NCBI GenBank assembly: GCA_023418095.1
Contig: JAEZDL010000139.1
Coordinates: forward strand, 1-26,468
Length of the DNA stretch: 26,468 nt
Source of the DNA: Bacteroidota bacterium
GTDB lineage: Bacteria > Bacteroidota > Bacteroidia > Flavobacteriales_F > PHOS-HE28
Direction: 5' to 3'
Position numbers and translations under genes: made by a program. Of the stretch, positions 17,701-25,805 are shown in pieces. The notes below the pieces were generated by a model that saw only the letters and a program-made list of their open reading frames with translations, did no database searches and was not told the origin of the DNA. Positions within the stretch are counted from its first letter, which is position 1. Every line of letters starts with the position of its first letter.

Positions 17701-18855
17701 TGCGATGACATGCTGCTCAACACGCAGAACAACAGCACCGGCACATTCATGGTATTTGATTGGCAGCTGAGCGACGGCAGCCAGTATGACACCGAGAATG
17801 TGGAACATGTGTTCAACGGCGCGGGAACGTACACGATCACATTGACCGTTTCCGATGAATTGGGTTGCTCGCCACCATCCACCGCAACGCTCGACGTGGT
17901 GATCGATCCGTTGATCCCGGTGGTAGCCGACTTCGAAGTGGAACAGATCGGCAATTGCGCGTTGCTCACGATCGGAACGATCGATCACAGCACCGGCGAC
18001 AGCATCGCGTTGAGCTGGGACATGGGCGACGGCACGATCTACGAAGGTGCTGCGCCAACGCACGAATACACCGATCCGGGCATCTATAACATCACGCTTA
18101 CAGTTGCCGATCTGGGTTGCGGAGAGGATTCACAAATGATCATCCCGGTGGAGATGATCAACGAATTGCCCATCGTGAACATCGGCGATTCCGTAGTGTG
18201 CCCAGGGTCCACGGCAACGCTCACAGCCTCGGCGACCGAAGGCGACCTGATCTGGAATACGGGTGAGACGACTCCATCGATCACGGTGGAATTCGCCGGA
18301 ACATATACCGTTACCGTGAGCACCGACGTGTGCCAGGGAACGGCCACGATCGAAGTGATCGAAGGGCCGGAACATGAACTGGCCTACGAGGTGGAAGCCT
18401 GCCCCGGCGATGCCACCACGCTTACCGTGCCCATTGAAGGGCTTGCCTATGAATGGAGCACCGGAGGCACCGATCGGAGTGAACAAGTACTTGGTGATGG
18501 GGAATTCATCTTCGATGTGATCGATCTGCTCGGTTGTCCCCACCGTGATACGGTTACGGTGATCACGATGGAAGAGGATCCACAGCTTTTCGCACCCAAT
18601 GCCTTTTCACCGGACGGTGATGGACTGAACGAGGAATTCAAGATCGTTGGGTACGGAGAAAAGGATGTGACATTCACGATCTTCGATCGGTGGGGAGAAC
18701 AATTGTGGGAAAGCACCAGCACTGATAATGGGTGGGATGGCAGCTACAATGGGATCCCTGTGAAGAACGATGTCTACGTGTATCAACTGAAATACACGGG
18801 GATCTGCAATGCCGAGGAACGCGAAGTGATCGGGCATGTAATGGTAGTACGGTAA
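14707..18855 (+). CDS. T9SS type B-sorted giant protein 1 (SBBP propeller, five PKD domains)
   Basis: This 1382-residue secreted or surface protein is first of three tandem paralogues. A signal peptide (1-22, ending SFAG) is followed by a His/Asp stretch 'DHKHDHAA' (26-33). Next is an N-terminal domain with 'GEYVENKGQW' at 43-52 (DUF7948-like, to about 255). An SBBP-type beta-propeller region (about 255-725) has repeated 'YPTTPGAF', 'SKLDPTGSNLIYATYLGG' and 'VWSTYLGTSGDD' units. Five PKD domains follow (about 738-811, 817-898, 901-983, 984-1068, 1073-1151; WDFGDGS/WDMGDGT cores), then two Ig-like repeats ('CPGSTATL', 'CPGDATTL'). The C-terminal type B sorting domain (1295-1382) has 'APNAFSPDGDGLNEEFKI' and 'DRWGEQLW'. 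The ATG at 14707 is chosen for the signal peptide. Likely an adhesin or matrix protein; ligand unknown. Confidence 0.88.
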   Translation: MIHRTKSIALLIGAVWSTASFAGNTDHKHDHAAVASGSPVLTGEYVENKGQWNDKVLFRADFGVTAIFAESDRLTFSKWADDVPEKVHEIQHGSDPAATVLSGHAWYMHFNGAQPTVQVDRIGASKDYFNYFIGNDPAKWASEVKHYQDVRYRDLWPGVDLRLYDQEGAFKYDLELDRAGLVDQVKFTYEGLLALNTNAEGQLQLTTSVGDLYESVPIAWYADGAKERIECSFVVEGNSVSFKFNNVDPERPVVIDPLLIASTLSGTGNIGTTQNYGHTATYDEDGNIYTGAICFGQGYPTTPGAFDATYGNGGGGWGGVDIAVSKLDPTGSNLIYATYLGGDGGDYPHSMVVTNAGELTVFGSSDSNNYPTANAFDNTHNGGADIVVTKLNTTGTALIGSTYTGSSAEDGRNWLTSNYGDSYRGEIICDAAGRIYIASCSHGDGFPTTAGAYLPNHSGGQDGVAFCLSPGLNNMVWSTYLGTSGDDMAFGIKLNSMGEAYVCGGTSSANFPTTPGAYQPNSAGGNEAFIVHLNNDAGSLLHSTYFGTADADIAFFIQLDLEDDVYIYGQSPNGSVPIEPAGTYGIAGGGIFVASFTADLSTKIFSTSLGDANTWSSEWVPVAFLVDVCDNIYISGYEATGQLAISPDALSTSGGFYLAVYDEDMTGLAYATYYGAGGDHVDGGTSRFDANGIVYQGVCTGGGFPTTPTAFSNEQPPGWDIAVFKIDFQVAGVNAAGASTLNEGCAPIQIDFSNASTGDTWVWDFGDGSDPVEAFEPSHLYNEPGNYIVTLIAMDSLSCNLADTTYLPITIGTPQVITADMVLEQVPDCQQILMEAENLSTGENIAFTWTFGDGTTSADTNVTHVFSEPGEYTVQLIAYDPSGCSPSDTVSQTIELQPEIDVTASFTVEEEPGCDALTVHCESTSLAISPVITWDMGDGTELTGEQITHLYDAIGTYTITMIVNDTSICGDTDQTTLEIEVLPTEPVNAAFTAGQVFDCDDMLLNTQNNSTGTFMVFDWQLSDGSQYDTENVEHVFNGAGTYTITLTVSDELGCSPPSTATLDVVIDPLIPVVADFEVEQIGNCALLTIGTIDHSTGDSIALSWDMGDGTIYEGAAPTHEYTDPGIYNITLTVADLGCGEDSQMIIPVEMINELPIVNIGDSVVCPGSTATLTASATEGDLIWNTGETTPSITVEFAGTYTVTVSTDVCQGTATIEVIEGPEHELAYEVEACPGDATTLTVPIEGLAYEWSTGGTDRSEQVLGDGEFIFDVIDLLGCPHRDTVTVITMEEDPQLFAPNAFSPDGDGLNEEFKIVGYGEKDVTFTIFDRWGEQLWESTSTDNGWDGSYNGIPVKNDVYVYQLKYTGICNAEEREVIGHVMVVR

Positions 18856-18879
18856 GGAAAGATCAGCAGCGAACACAAC

Positions 18880-21800
18880 ATGAAAAGGTCACTTCTTTCA
18901 ATGCTCCTGATCGGGGCAGCATCCCTGATCGCGAATGCCAACGGTGCCGATGGGCATGATCACTCCACGCCCGGTACCGCGATCGCGGCTCCGGTAATGA
19001 TGGGTGAATATGTGGAGAACAAAGGTCAATGGCCCGATCCGGTGCTGTTCCGGGCTGACTTCGGTGTAACCGCTCTGTTCGCTGAACAAGGCCGGCTCAC
19101 CTTCTCGAAATGGGCCGACGATGTGCCTGAAAAGGTGCACGAGCTGCAGCACACCGGCGATCCGGCCGGTACGGTGTTGAGCGGACATGCATGGTACATG
19201 ACCTTCACCGGTGCGCGACCCAATGCCACGATCGAACGCGCTGGCGTATCGGCCGATCATTTCAATTACTTCATCGGGAACGATCCAGCGAAATGGGCCA
19301 CTGAAGTAAGGCATTACATGGAAGTGCGTTACCGCGATCTCTGGCCAGGCGTGGATCTGCGATTGTACGATCAGCAAGGCGCCTTCAAGTACGATCTGGA
19401 ACTGGATCGCGGCGATCTTGTGGACCAGGTCGGATTCACCTACGAAGGACTTGATGCGATCGGAGTGAACGAAAAAGGTGAATTGATCCTGGCCACCAGC
19501 GTTGGTGAGCTGTATGAATCCACCCCAGTGGCCTGGTATGCCGATGGCGCACGTGAAAAGGTGGATTGTTCGTTCGTCTTGAACGGTAATATGGTCCGTT
19601 TCCGCTTTGCCGAAGGCACCGATCGTTCGCGCCCGATCGTGATCGATCCGCTGTTGATCGCTTCAACTTTGAGCGGTACAGGGAACATCGGTTCCACCCA
19701 GAATTACGGTCATACGGCCACTTACGATGAAGCCGGGAACATCTACACCGGTGCGATCTGTTTCGGGCAGGGCTATCCCACCACGCCAGGTGCTTTCGAT
19801 GCAACTTTCGGATCGACCGGTGGTGGTGGTGGTTTCGGAGTGGATATCGCCGTGAGCAAGCTCGATCCAACCGGATCGAACCTCATCTTCGCGACCTACA
19901 TCGGTGGTGATGGCGGAGATTATCCGCACAGCATGGTGGTCACCCTCGCGAATGAGCTCACGGTATATGGTTCAAGCGATTCGAATAACTATCCGACCAC
20001 TCCGAACGCATACGATACAAGCCACAATGGGGGAGCGGATATCGTGGTAACCAAACTCAATTCCACCGGCACTGGGCTGGTGGGATCCACGTACATGGGC
20101 ACTAGTGCTCAGGATGGCCGGAATTCGCTTACGAGCAACTATGGTGATCAATATCGTGGAGAGATCATTTCGGATGGCAGCGGCCAGATCTTCATCGCTT
20201 CGTGTAGCAATGGAACAGGTTTCCCTACGAGCACCGATGCTTTTCAACCGAACCATGGCGGAGGCCAGGACGGGGTAACATTCTGCTTATCGCCGAACTT
20301 GAGCACACTTGTCTGGAGTACTTACCTGGGAACTTCCGGAGAAGATATGTGCTTCGGCATCAAGTTGAATTCCCTTGGCGAAGCATACGTATGCGGTGGA
20401 ACATCGAGCAGCGCTTTTCCCACGACCACTGGATCTGTGCAGCCTGCTTCGGCAGGAGGGAGTGAAGCGTTCATCGTTCACCTCAACGACAATGCGAGCC
20501 AAATGCTTCATTCCACCTACTTCGGGACCACGGGAAGTGATATCGCGTTCTTCATCCAATTGGATCAGAATGAGGATGTATATATCTACGGCCAGTCTCC
20601 TGATGGGCTGGTTCCGATCCAGCCGGCGGGGATCTATGGCGTGGCTGGTGGCGGCATATTCGTAGCGGAGTTCACGGCAGATCTTTCCTCTGCGATCTTC
20701 ACTACTTCGCTGGGACCCACAACAGGTGGTTGGAGCAACGGCATGGTGCCGGTCGCCTTCCTGGTTGATATCTGTTACAACATCTACATTTCTGGGTATA
20801 ACGGGGATACTGGTTGGGAGACCTCCACAAATTCACTTTCCACCACGGGTGGTTTCTACCTGGCTGTCTATGAAGAAAACATGGCCAGCCTCGCTTTTGC
20901 CACCTATTATGGTGCTGGCGGAGACCATGTCGACGGCGGAACGAGCCGTTTCGATGCAAATGGAGTCGTCTATCAAGGCGTTTGTACAGGTGGTGGATTC
21001 CCAACTACTCCAACGGCGTATTCAAATGTGCAGCCGCCGGGTTGGGATATTGCGGTCTTCAAGATCGATATGCAGCAGGCGGGTGTTCAGGTCTACATCC
21101 AGACCGAATCCACGCAGGGCTGCGCGCCGGCCACCTTCACGTTCAACGGCAGCGGGAATGCGCCTCAATATGTGTGGGACATGGGCGACGGCACGACCGG
21201 CCTTACCGGCGATACCATCGTGTACACCTATGAGGAAGTGGGCACCTATGTGATCACGCTCGTCGGGCTCGATCCGGCCACGTGCAACTTCAGTGACACC
21301 ACCATGATCACCGTTACGGTAGGCGATGGGCAGGCTCCGCAGGCATCGTTCCAGGCCGAGCCGTACAGCAGTTGCGATGGTTTCAGCGCACAGTTCGAGA
21401 ACACCAGCACACCGGCCTCGGACATCATCTGGGATTTCGGCGATGGCGAGACCGGTACGGATAACGATCCGCTTCATGTTTACGATGCTCCAGGCACGTA
21501 CGATGTATGGCTCACGATAAGTGATGATATCTGTGGCGGCACGGATTCGGTACTTGCGCAAGTGGTGATACCGCCACCCACCATGGATTACGATCTGAAT
21601 TCACCGCTCTACCTGTGCTCCGGTTCAACGGTGATGCTCAACGCCGGCGGTGGCTATGACAGTTATTTGTGGGACGATGGATCGAATGCACAGATGATCT
21701 CGGTGAATGAACCCGGTATGTATACCGTACAGGTTACGGACGGCATGTGCGAAGGCCAGGATTCGATCGAAGTTGTGCCGGCACCGGAAGTCGCGAAAAT

Positions 21801-22284
21801 GGATGATGTGGTGAGCTGCCCGGGCCTGGTATCGGAACTTCAGGTGCCTTTCCCGGTGAACAGCGTGACATGGAACACCGGATCGGATTCAACGAGCATC
21901 ACTGTGGATGAGAGCGGACCGTACTGGTTCACCGCGATCGACGCCTATGGATGCACGCGGATCGATACGGCCGAAGTGCAGGTGATCCCGGTGGGAGAGG
22001 CATCGGCCACCATACCGAACGTTTTCACGCCCAACGGTGATGGCTGGAACGATCGGTTCCAGGTGAGCGGGATCGGTGTCACCGATTTCTACATGGAGGT
22101 GTATAACCGCTGGGGCCAGATGATGTTCACAAGCTCCGATCCGGGCAATGGCTGGAACGGCGGAAAGGACAACACCGCCAACGATACGCCCGACGGCACC
22201 TATTATTACATCGTGAGCTACAAGGACCTTTGCTCCGATGAGCCGAAAGCAACACATCATGGCCATGTGACGCTGCTTCGGTAG
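18880..22284 (+). CDS. T9SS type B-sorted giant protein 2 (SBBP propeller, two PKD domains)
   Basis: The 1134-residue paralogue begins 24 bases after protein 1 and is probably co-transcribed with it. A signal peptide (MKRSLLSMLLIGAASLIANA) is followed by 'DGHDHS', the 'GEYVENKGQW' domain, and a propeller region that is almost superimposable on protein 1 up to 'GWDIAVFKID' (about residue 725). Downstream the similarity to protein 1 drops. Two PKD domains (about 734-815 and 817-898) and two Ig-like repeats ('CSGSTVML', 'CPGLVSEL') precede the sorting domain (about 1044-1134), with 'PNVFTPNGDGWNDRFQVSG' and 'EVYNRWGQMMF'. These C-terminal parts are closer to protein 3. Expected to cross the inner membrane by Sec and the outer membrane by T9SS; no T9SS machinery gene is in the window. 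Confidence 0.88.
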   Translation: MKRSLLSMLLIGAASLIANANGADGHDHSTPGTAIAAPVMMGEYVENKGQWPDPVLFRADFGVTALFAEQGRLTFSKWADDVPEKVHELQHTGDPAGTVLSGHAWYMTFTGARPNATIERAGVSADHFNYFIGNDPAKWATEVRHYMEVRYRDLWPGVDLRLYDQQGAFKYDLELDRGDLVDQVGFTYEGLDAIGVNEKGELILATSVGELYESTPVAWYADGAREKVDCSFVLNGNMVRFRFAEGTDRSRPIVIDPLLIASTLSGTGNIGSTQNYGHTATYDEAGNIYTGAICFGQGYPTTPGAFDATFGSTGGGGGFGVDIAVSKLDPTGSNLIFATYIGGDGGDYPHSMVVTLANELTVYGSSDSNNYPTTPNAYDTSHNGGADIVVTKLNSTGTGLVGSTYMGTSAQDGRNSLTSNYGDQYRGEIISDGSGQIFIASCSNGTGFPTSTDAFQPNHGGGQDGVTFCLSPNLSTLVWSTYLGTSGEDMCFGIKLNSLGEAYVCGGTSSSAFPTTTGSVQPASAGGSEAFIVHLNDNASQMLHSTYFGTTGSDIAFFIQLDQNEDVYIYGQSPDGLVPIQPAGIYGVAGGGIFVAEFTADLSSAIFTTSLGPTTGGWSNGMVPVAFLVDICYNIYISGYNGDTGWETSTNSLSTTGGFYLAVYEENMASLAFATYYGAGGDHVDGGTSRFDANGVVYQGVCTGGGFPTTPTAYSNVQPPGWDIAVFKIDMQQAGVQVYIQTESTQGCAPATFTFNGSGNAPQYVWDMGDGTTGLTGDTIVYTYEEVGTYVITLVGLDPATCNFSDTTMITVTVGDGQAPQASFQAEPYSSCDGFSAQFENTSTPASDIIWDFGDGETGTDNDPLHVYDAPGTYDVWLTISDDICGGTDSVLAQVVIPPPTMDYDLNSPLYLCSGSTVMLNAGGGYDSYLWDDGSNAQMISVNEPGMYTVQVTDGMCEGQDSIEVVPAPEVAKMDDVVSCPGLVSELQVPFPVNSVTWNTGSDSTSITVDESGPYWFTAIDAYGCTRIDTAEVQVIPVGEASATIPNVFTPNGDGWNDRFQVSGIGVTDFYMEVYNRWGQMMFTSSDPGNGWNGGKDNTANDTPDGTYYYIVSYKDLCSDEPKATHHGHVTLLR

Positions 22285-22312
22285 GTCCCGGCGAGGTCGG
22301 ATAAGATCATTT

Positions 22313-22324
22313 CTTCGGCCGAAG
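22313..22324. repeat. Perfect 12-base palindrome between giant proteins 2 and 3
   Basis: CTTCGGCCGAAG is a perfect inverted repeat in the 77-base gap between the second and third paralogue genes. It could be an operator or the core of a small hairpin. It is not followed by a T-tract, so a terminator role is weak. Confidence 0.3.
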
Positions 22325-22348
22325 GATCGGCCAAGCCGGACGGATATT

Positions 22349-22356
22349 TAACTTTT
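22349..22356 (+). promoter_or_regulatory. Candidate -7 box for giant protein 3
   Basis: TAACTTTT matches TAnnTTTG at 7 of 8 positions and ends five bases before the ATG at 22362. It suggests that the third paralogue can be transcribed on its own, in addition to any read-through from the first two. Confidence 0.35.
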
Positions 22357-22361
22357 CCCCC

Positions 22362-25300
22362 ATGATCCGCCACTGCCTCCTGCTTCTTTGCATCGGTCAC
22401 ATCGCTTTCGCATTCGCTCATTCGCACGACGATCACGGAAAAGCCGCGCTGCAATTCCATGCCAACAAAGGCCAGTGGCCGGGCAAGGTGTTGTATCGCG
22501 CGCTCACCCCGGGAGGTGCGGTCTTCGTGGAGAATGCAGCCTTCACATACACGTTGCGATCGGGGGGTGAATGGGCTGCGCACGGAAGAAAGGATGCACC
22601 GATCGAGCCGTTGCGCATGCATGCGTTCAAGGTGCATTTCGAAGGCGGATCGGCCAAGGCGCATCAAGGAGATCATGCCTTTCCACATTACGTGAATTAC
22701 TTCCTTGGGAACGATGAGAGCAAATGGGCTTCGGGCGTACCGGTCTTCGCTGAAGTGAAATTGAATGAGGTGTATCCGGGCATCGATCTGCGCGTGGATG
22801 GACACAACGGGATGAAGTACGAATGGCTCGTTGAAGCTGGCGCCGATCCGCGATCCATCATTATGCGTTACGAAGGCGCCGACCGGCTTCACCTTGAAGG
22901 CGGACTGCTCTTCATAAAGACCTCTGCCGGCGATCTGGTGGAGCAACGCCCGGTCGCCTGGCAGATCATCGGTGAACAAAAGGTCCCGGTGGAGTGCGAA
23001 TTCCAATTGGAAGGCGATCGCGTGACATTCGTATTGCCGGAGCACGATCCAGCATACCCGCTGGTGATCGATCCCGTGGTCGTATTCAGCAGTTACAGCG
23101 GAAGTACGGGAGATAATTTCGGTTTCACCGCCACATACGATGAGGCAGGCAACCTGTACGGCGGAGGTCTTGTTCTCGCAGCAGGATATCCGGTAACCAC
23201 GGGAGTGATCCAACCGAATTTCGGTGGCGGTTTCGGCTGTGATATGGGCATCAGCAAATTCAGTTCCGATGGAAGCACGCTTCTCTGGAGCACCTACCTC
23301 GGCGGCAGTGAAAGCGAAGTGCCGCACAGCATGGTGGTGAATTCCGCGGAGGAATTATATGTTCTTGGAAGTTCCAACTCGATCGATTTCCCGGTGACCG
23401 CTGGGGCGTTCGGCACCACCTTCGGCGGCGGCATTACACCGAACTTTTCAGGGACTTCCTATGGCTTCACCTACACCGGTGGAAGCGATATCGTTGTCGC
23501 CCATTTCAATTCCACGGCGACAGCGCTGATCGGTTCCACGTATGTGGGCGGATCGGGAAATGATGGCTTGAACCAGGATCTGCCCACCAACTGGAATTAC
23601 GGCGATCCGTTCCGCGGTGAGATCATCCTCGATCAACAGGAAGATCCGCTGATCGCCACCACCACGATCAGTACCGATCTGTTCACTTCACCCGATGCGC
23701 CACAACCCACGAACGGCGGAATGCTCGATGCCTACATCTTCCGGATGGATCAAACGCTTTCCACCATTCAATGGGCCACCTATTATGGTGGATCGGGCAC
23801 TGATGCCGGTTATGGCGTGCAAACGGCCAGCAATGGTGAGATCTTTGTGACAGGCGGAACCAGCAGCACCGATCTGCCAATGGCAGGTACGCCCGCCGCT
23901 GCATCATTCAGCGGGAACGTGGACGGTTTCATCGCGCGTTTCGCCCAGGATGGATCGGCGCTTCTCTCCACCACCTACCTGGGCACGAGCTCATACGATC
24001 AGAGCTATTTCGTGCAATTGAACACGGCTGATGAGGTCTTCGTGGTTGGCCAGACCAACGGCGCTTACCCGGTAACGCCGGGCAAATACGCGAATGCCGG
24101 GGCCACGCAGTTCATCCACAAATTCTCCAATGATCTTTCCACTTCGCTCTGGTCCACACGGATCGGTGGGAGCGGCAGTGAGAATCTTTCACCTTCCGCA
24201 TTCCTGGTGAGCAATTGCGGGCAGATCTATTTCAGCGGCTGGGGTGGCACCACGCAGGCATTTGGCGCAGGCAACGTATCGAGCAGCACGTTCGGACTTC
24301 CGGTAACGCCCGATGCTTTCCAAAGCACTACGAACGGCAGCGATTTCTACTTGATCATGCTCCAGCCGGAAGCCGTGGATATCGGCTACGCGACATTCTT
24401 CGGTGGAACAGCGGCCGAGCATGTTGATGGCGGAACCTCGCGGTTCGACAAGAACGGGATAGTCTATCAGGCCGTTTGCGCCGGTTGCCAGGGTTTCACT
24501 TACCCGACCACGCCGGGCGTTTGGAGCAACACGAACAACAGTTCCAATTGCAATCTGGGCGTTTTCAAGATCGATTTCGAGCAGGCTGTTCAAGTGTCGA
24601 TCCAGGCGAGCGCCACCGATCTGTCGGTGTGTCTTGGTGAACCGATCGTTTTCAACGCGGTTGGATCTGCCAATACCTGGATCTGGGATCTCGGCAATGG
24701 TGAAGCACCGGTTGAAGGCCAGCAGGTAACGTACACCTATGATTCCGCGGGAACGTACGAGATCATGCTTGTAGGGATCGATACCGCATCGTGCAATTTC
24801 GCCGATACCGCAATGGTCACGATGCTCGTTTCCCCGCCGATCGACATCGAGCCATCCTTCGATATCGAGCCAAATGCCACCTGCCAGGGCTTCACAGTGG
24901 AGCTTACGAATACCAGCAATGTGGGTATCATCGTTACCTGGGAATTCGGTGATGGCGCAACAGGTTCCGGCAATTCCGTTTCTCATTACTACCAGCTCCC
25001 GGGTGAATATGATGTCACCCTGAACGTGGTCGATCCGATCTGTGGCGACACGGCCATGCTGATGGTACCCATGGTGCTCGATCCGCCGCCGATCGAACTT
25101 GATCTGCCTTCGCCGGTGGCATTGTGCGATGGCGATGCGGTCACGTTGAGCGCTGGATCGGGTTTCACCACCTACATCTGGTCCACCGGACAATTCACTC
25201 CTTCGATCTCGGTGAACCAGCCGGGGACGTATTCGGTCTCGGTGAACGATGGACTCTGCACCGGATCGGATACGGTGCAAGTTGTAGCGCAACCGATGCA

Positions 25301-25793
25301 TGCGCCTGCGGACGACATAGCGATCTGTCCGGGAATGGCGACCGAGATCTCACCGACCTTCGCGACCGATCAGATCCTTTGGAACACCGGCGACACCACC
25401 TTCGCGATCTCGCCGATCGAAAGTGGCGAGTACTGGTTCTTCGCGATCGATGAATATGGATGCGAGCAGCGCGATACGATCATGGTGACGGTCGCGACGA
25501 ACGGCGAGGGCCTGGCGTACATCCCGAACGTGTTCTCACCGAACGGCGATCTGCAGAACGATCATTTCCAGGTGAGCGGGCTTTCGCTGGATCAATTCAG
25601 CATGGAAGTGTACAACCGCTGGGGCCAGCTGATGTACCAGACCACGAACCCGGTGAACGGCTGGAACGGCGGCGTGGACAACAGCGGCGACAAAGTGCCG
25701 GACGGAACCTACTTCTACATCATCACCTACAAGGATCTGTGCTCCACGGAACCCGTCTCGACGCACCATGGGCATGTGACGTTGGTGCGGTGA
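22362..25793 (+). CDS. T9SS type B-sorted giant protein 3 (SBBP propeller, two PKD domains)
   Basis: The 1143-residue paralogue is the most diverged over its N-terminal half. A signal peptide (MIRHCLLLLCIGHIAFAFA) is followed at once by 'HSHDDHGKAA', then 'HANKGQW' in place of ENKGQW. The SBBP-type propeller region runs to about residue 735 ('LLWSTYLGGSESEVPHSMVV', 'ATYYGGSGTDAGYG', 'EHVDGGTSRFDKNG'). Two PKD domains (about 743-823 'WIWDLGNGE' and 826-906 'WEFGDGATG') and two Ig-like repeats ('CDGDAVTL', 'CPGMATEI') follow. The type B sorting domain (about 1051-1143) has 'IPNVFSPNGDLQNDHFQVSG' and 'EVYNRWGQLMY', ending 'HGHVTLVR'. Domain order equals proteins 1 and 2; the sorting domain is very close to that of protein 2. 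Confidence 0.88.
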   Translation: MIRHCLLLLCIGHIAFAFAHSHDDHGKAALQFHANKGQWPGKVLYRALTPGGAVFVENAAFTYTLRSGGEWAAHGRKDAPIEPLRMHAFKVHFEGGSAKAHQGDHAFPHYVNYFLGNDESKWASGVPVFAEVKLNEVYPGIDLRVDGHNGMKYEWLVEAGADPRSIIMRYEGADRLHLEGGLLFIKTSAGDLVEQRPVAWQIIGEQKVPVECEFQLEGDRVTFVLPEHDPAYPLVIDPVVVFSSYSGSTGDNFGFTATYDEAGNLYGGGLVLAAGYPVTTGVIQPNFGGGFGCDMGISKFSSDGSTLLWSTYLGGSESEVPHSMVVNSAEELYVLGSSNSIDFPVTAGAFGTTFGGGITPNFSGTSYGFTYTGGSDIVVAHFNSTATALIGSTYVGGSGNDGLNQDLPTNWNYGDPFRGEIILDQQEDPLIATTTISTDLFTSPDAPQPTNGGMLDAYIFRMDQTLSTIQWATYYGGSGTDAGYGVQTASNGEIFVTGGTSSTDLPMAGTPAAASFSGNVDGFIARFAQDGSALLSTTYLGTSSYDQSYFVQLNTADEVFVVGQTNGAYPVTPGKYANAGATQFIHKFSNDLSTSLWSTRIGGSGSENLSPSAFLVSNCGQIYFSGWGGTTQAFGAGNVSSSTFGLPVTPDAFQSTTNGSDFYLIMLQPEAVDIGYATFFGGTAAEHVDGGTSRFDKNGIVYQAVCAGCQGFTYPTTPGVWSNTNNSSNCNLGVFKIDFEQAVQVSIQASATDLSVCLGEPIVFNAVGSANTWIWDLGNGEAPVEGQQVTYTYDSAGTYEIMLVGIDTASCNFADTAMVTMLVSPPIDIEPSFDIEPNATCQGFTVELTNTSNVGIIVTWEFGDGATGSGNSVSHYYQLPGEYDVTLNVVDPICGDTAMLMVPMVLDPPPIELDLPSPVALCDGDAVTLSAGSGFTTYIWSTGQFTPSISVNQPGTYSVSVNDGLCTGSDTVQVVAQPMHAPADDIAICPGMATEISPTFATDQILWNTGDTTFAISPIESGEYWFFAIDEYGCEQRDTIMVTVATNGEGLAYIPNVFSPNGDLQNDHFQVSGLSLDQFSMEVYNRWGQLMYQTTNPVNGWNGGVDNSGDKVPDGTYFYIITYKDLCSTEPVSTHHGHVTLVR

Positions 25794-25794
25794 G

Positions 25795-25802
25795 TAGTTT
25801 TG
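25795..25802 (+). promoter_or_regulatory. Candidate -7 box for the immunity-like gene
   Basis: TAGTTTTG is an exact match to TAnnTTTG, between the stop of giant protein 3 and the ATG at 25806, three bases before that ATG. If functional it would start transcription at or inside the start codon. Either the transcript is leaderless or the match is fortuitous in an AT-rich stretch. Confidence 0.35.
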
Positions 25803-25805
25803 ACT

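Noticed and set aside
22257..23327. Minus-strand open frame of 356 codons opposite giant protein 3
   Set aside because: It is antisense to the signal peptide, KGQW domain and start of the propeller of a clear gene, and shows shadow-frame composition.
14707..25793. Repeated segments considered as a CRISPR or short tandem array
   Set aside because: The repeats are degenerate, about 80 residues or longer, in frame, and explained by PKD and propeller domains; no short direct repeats with unique spacers exist.
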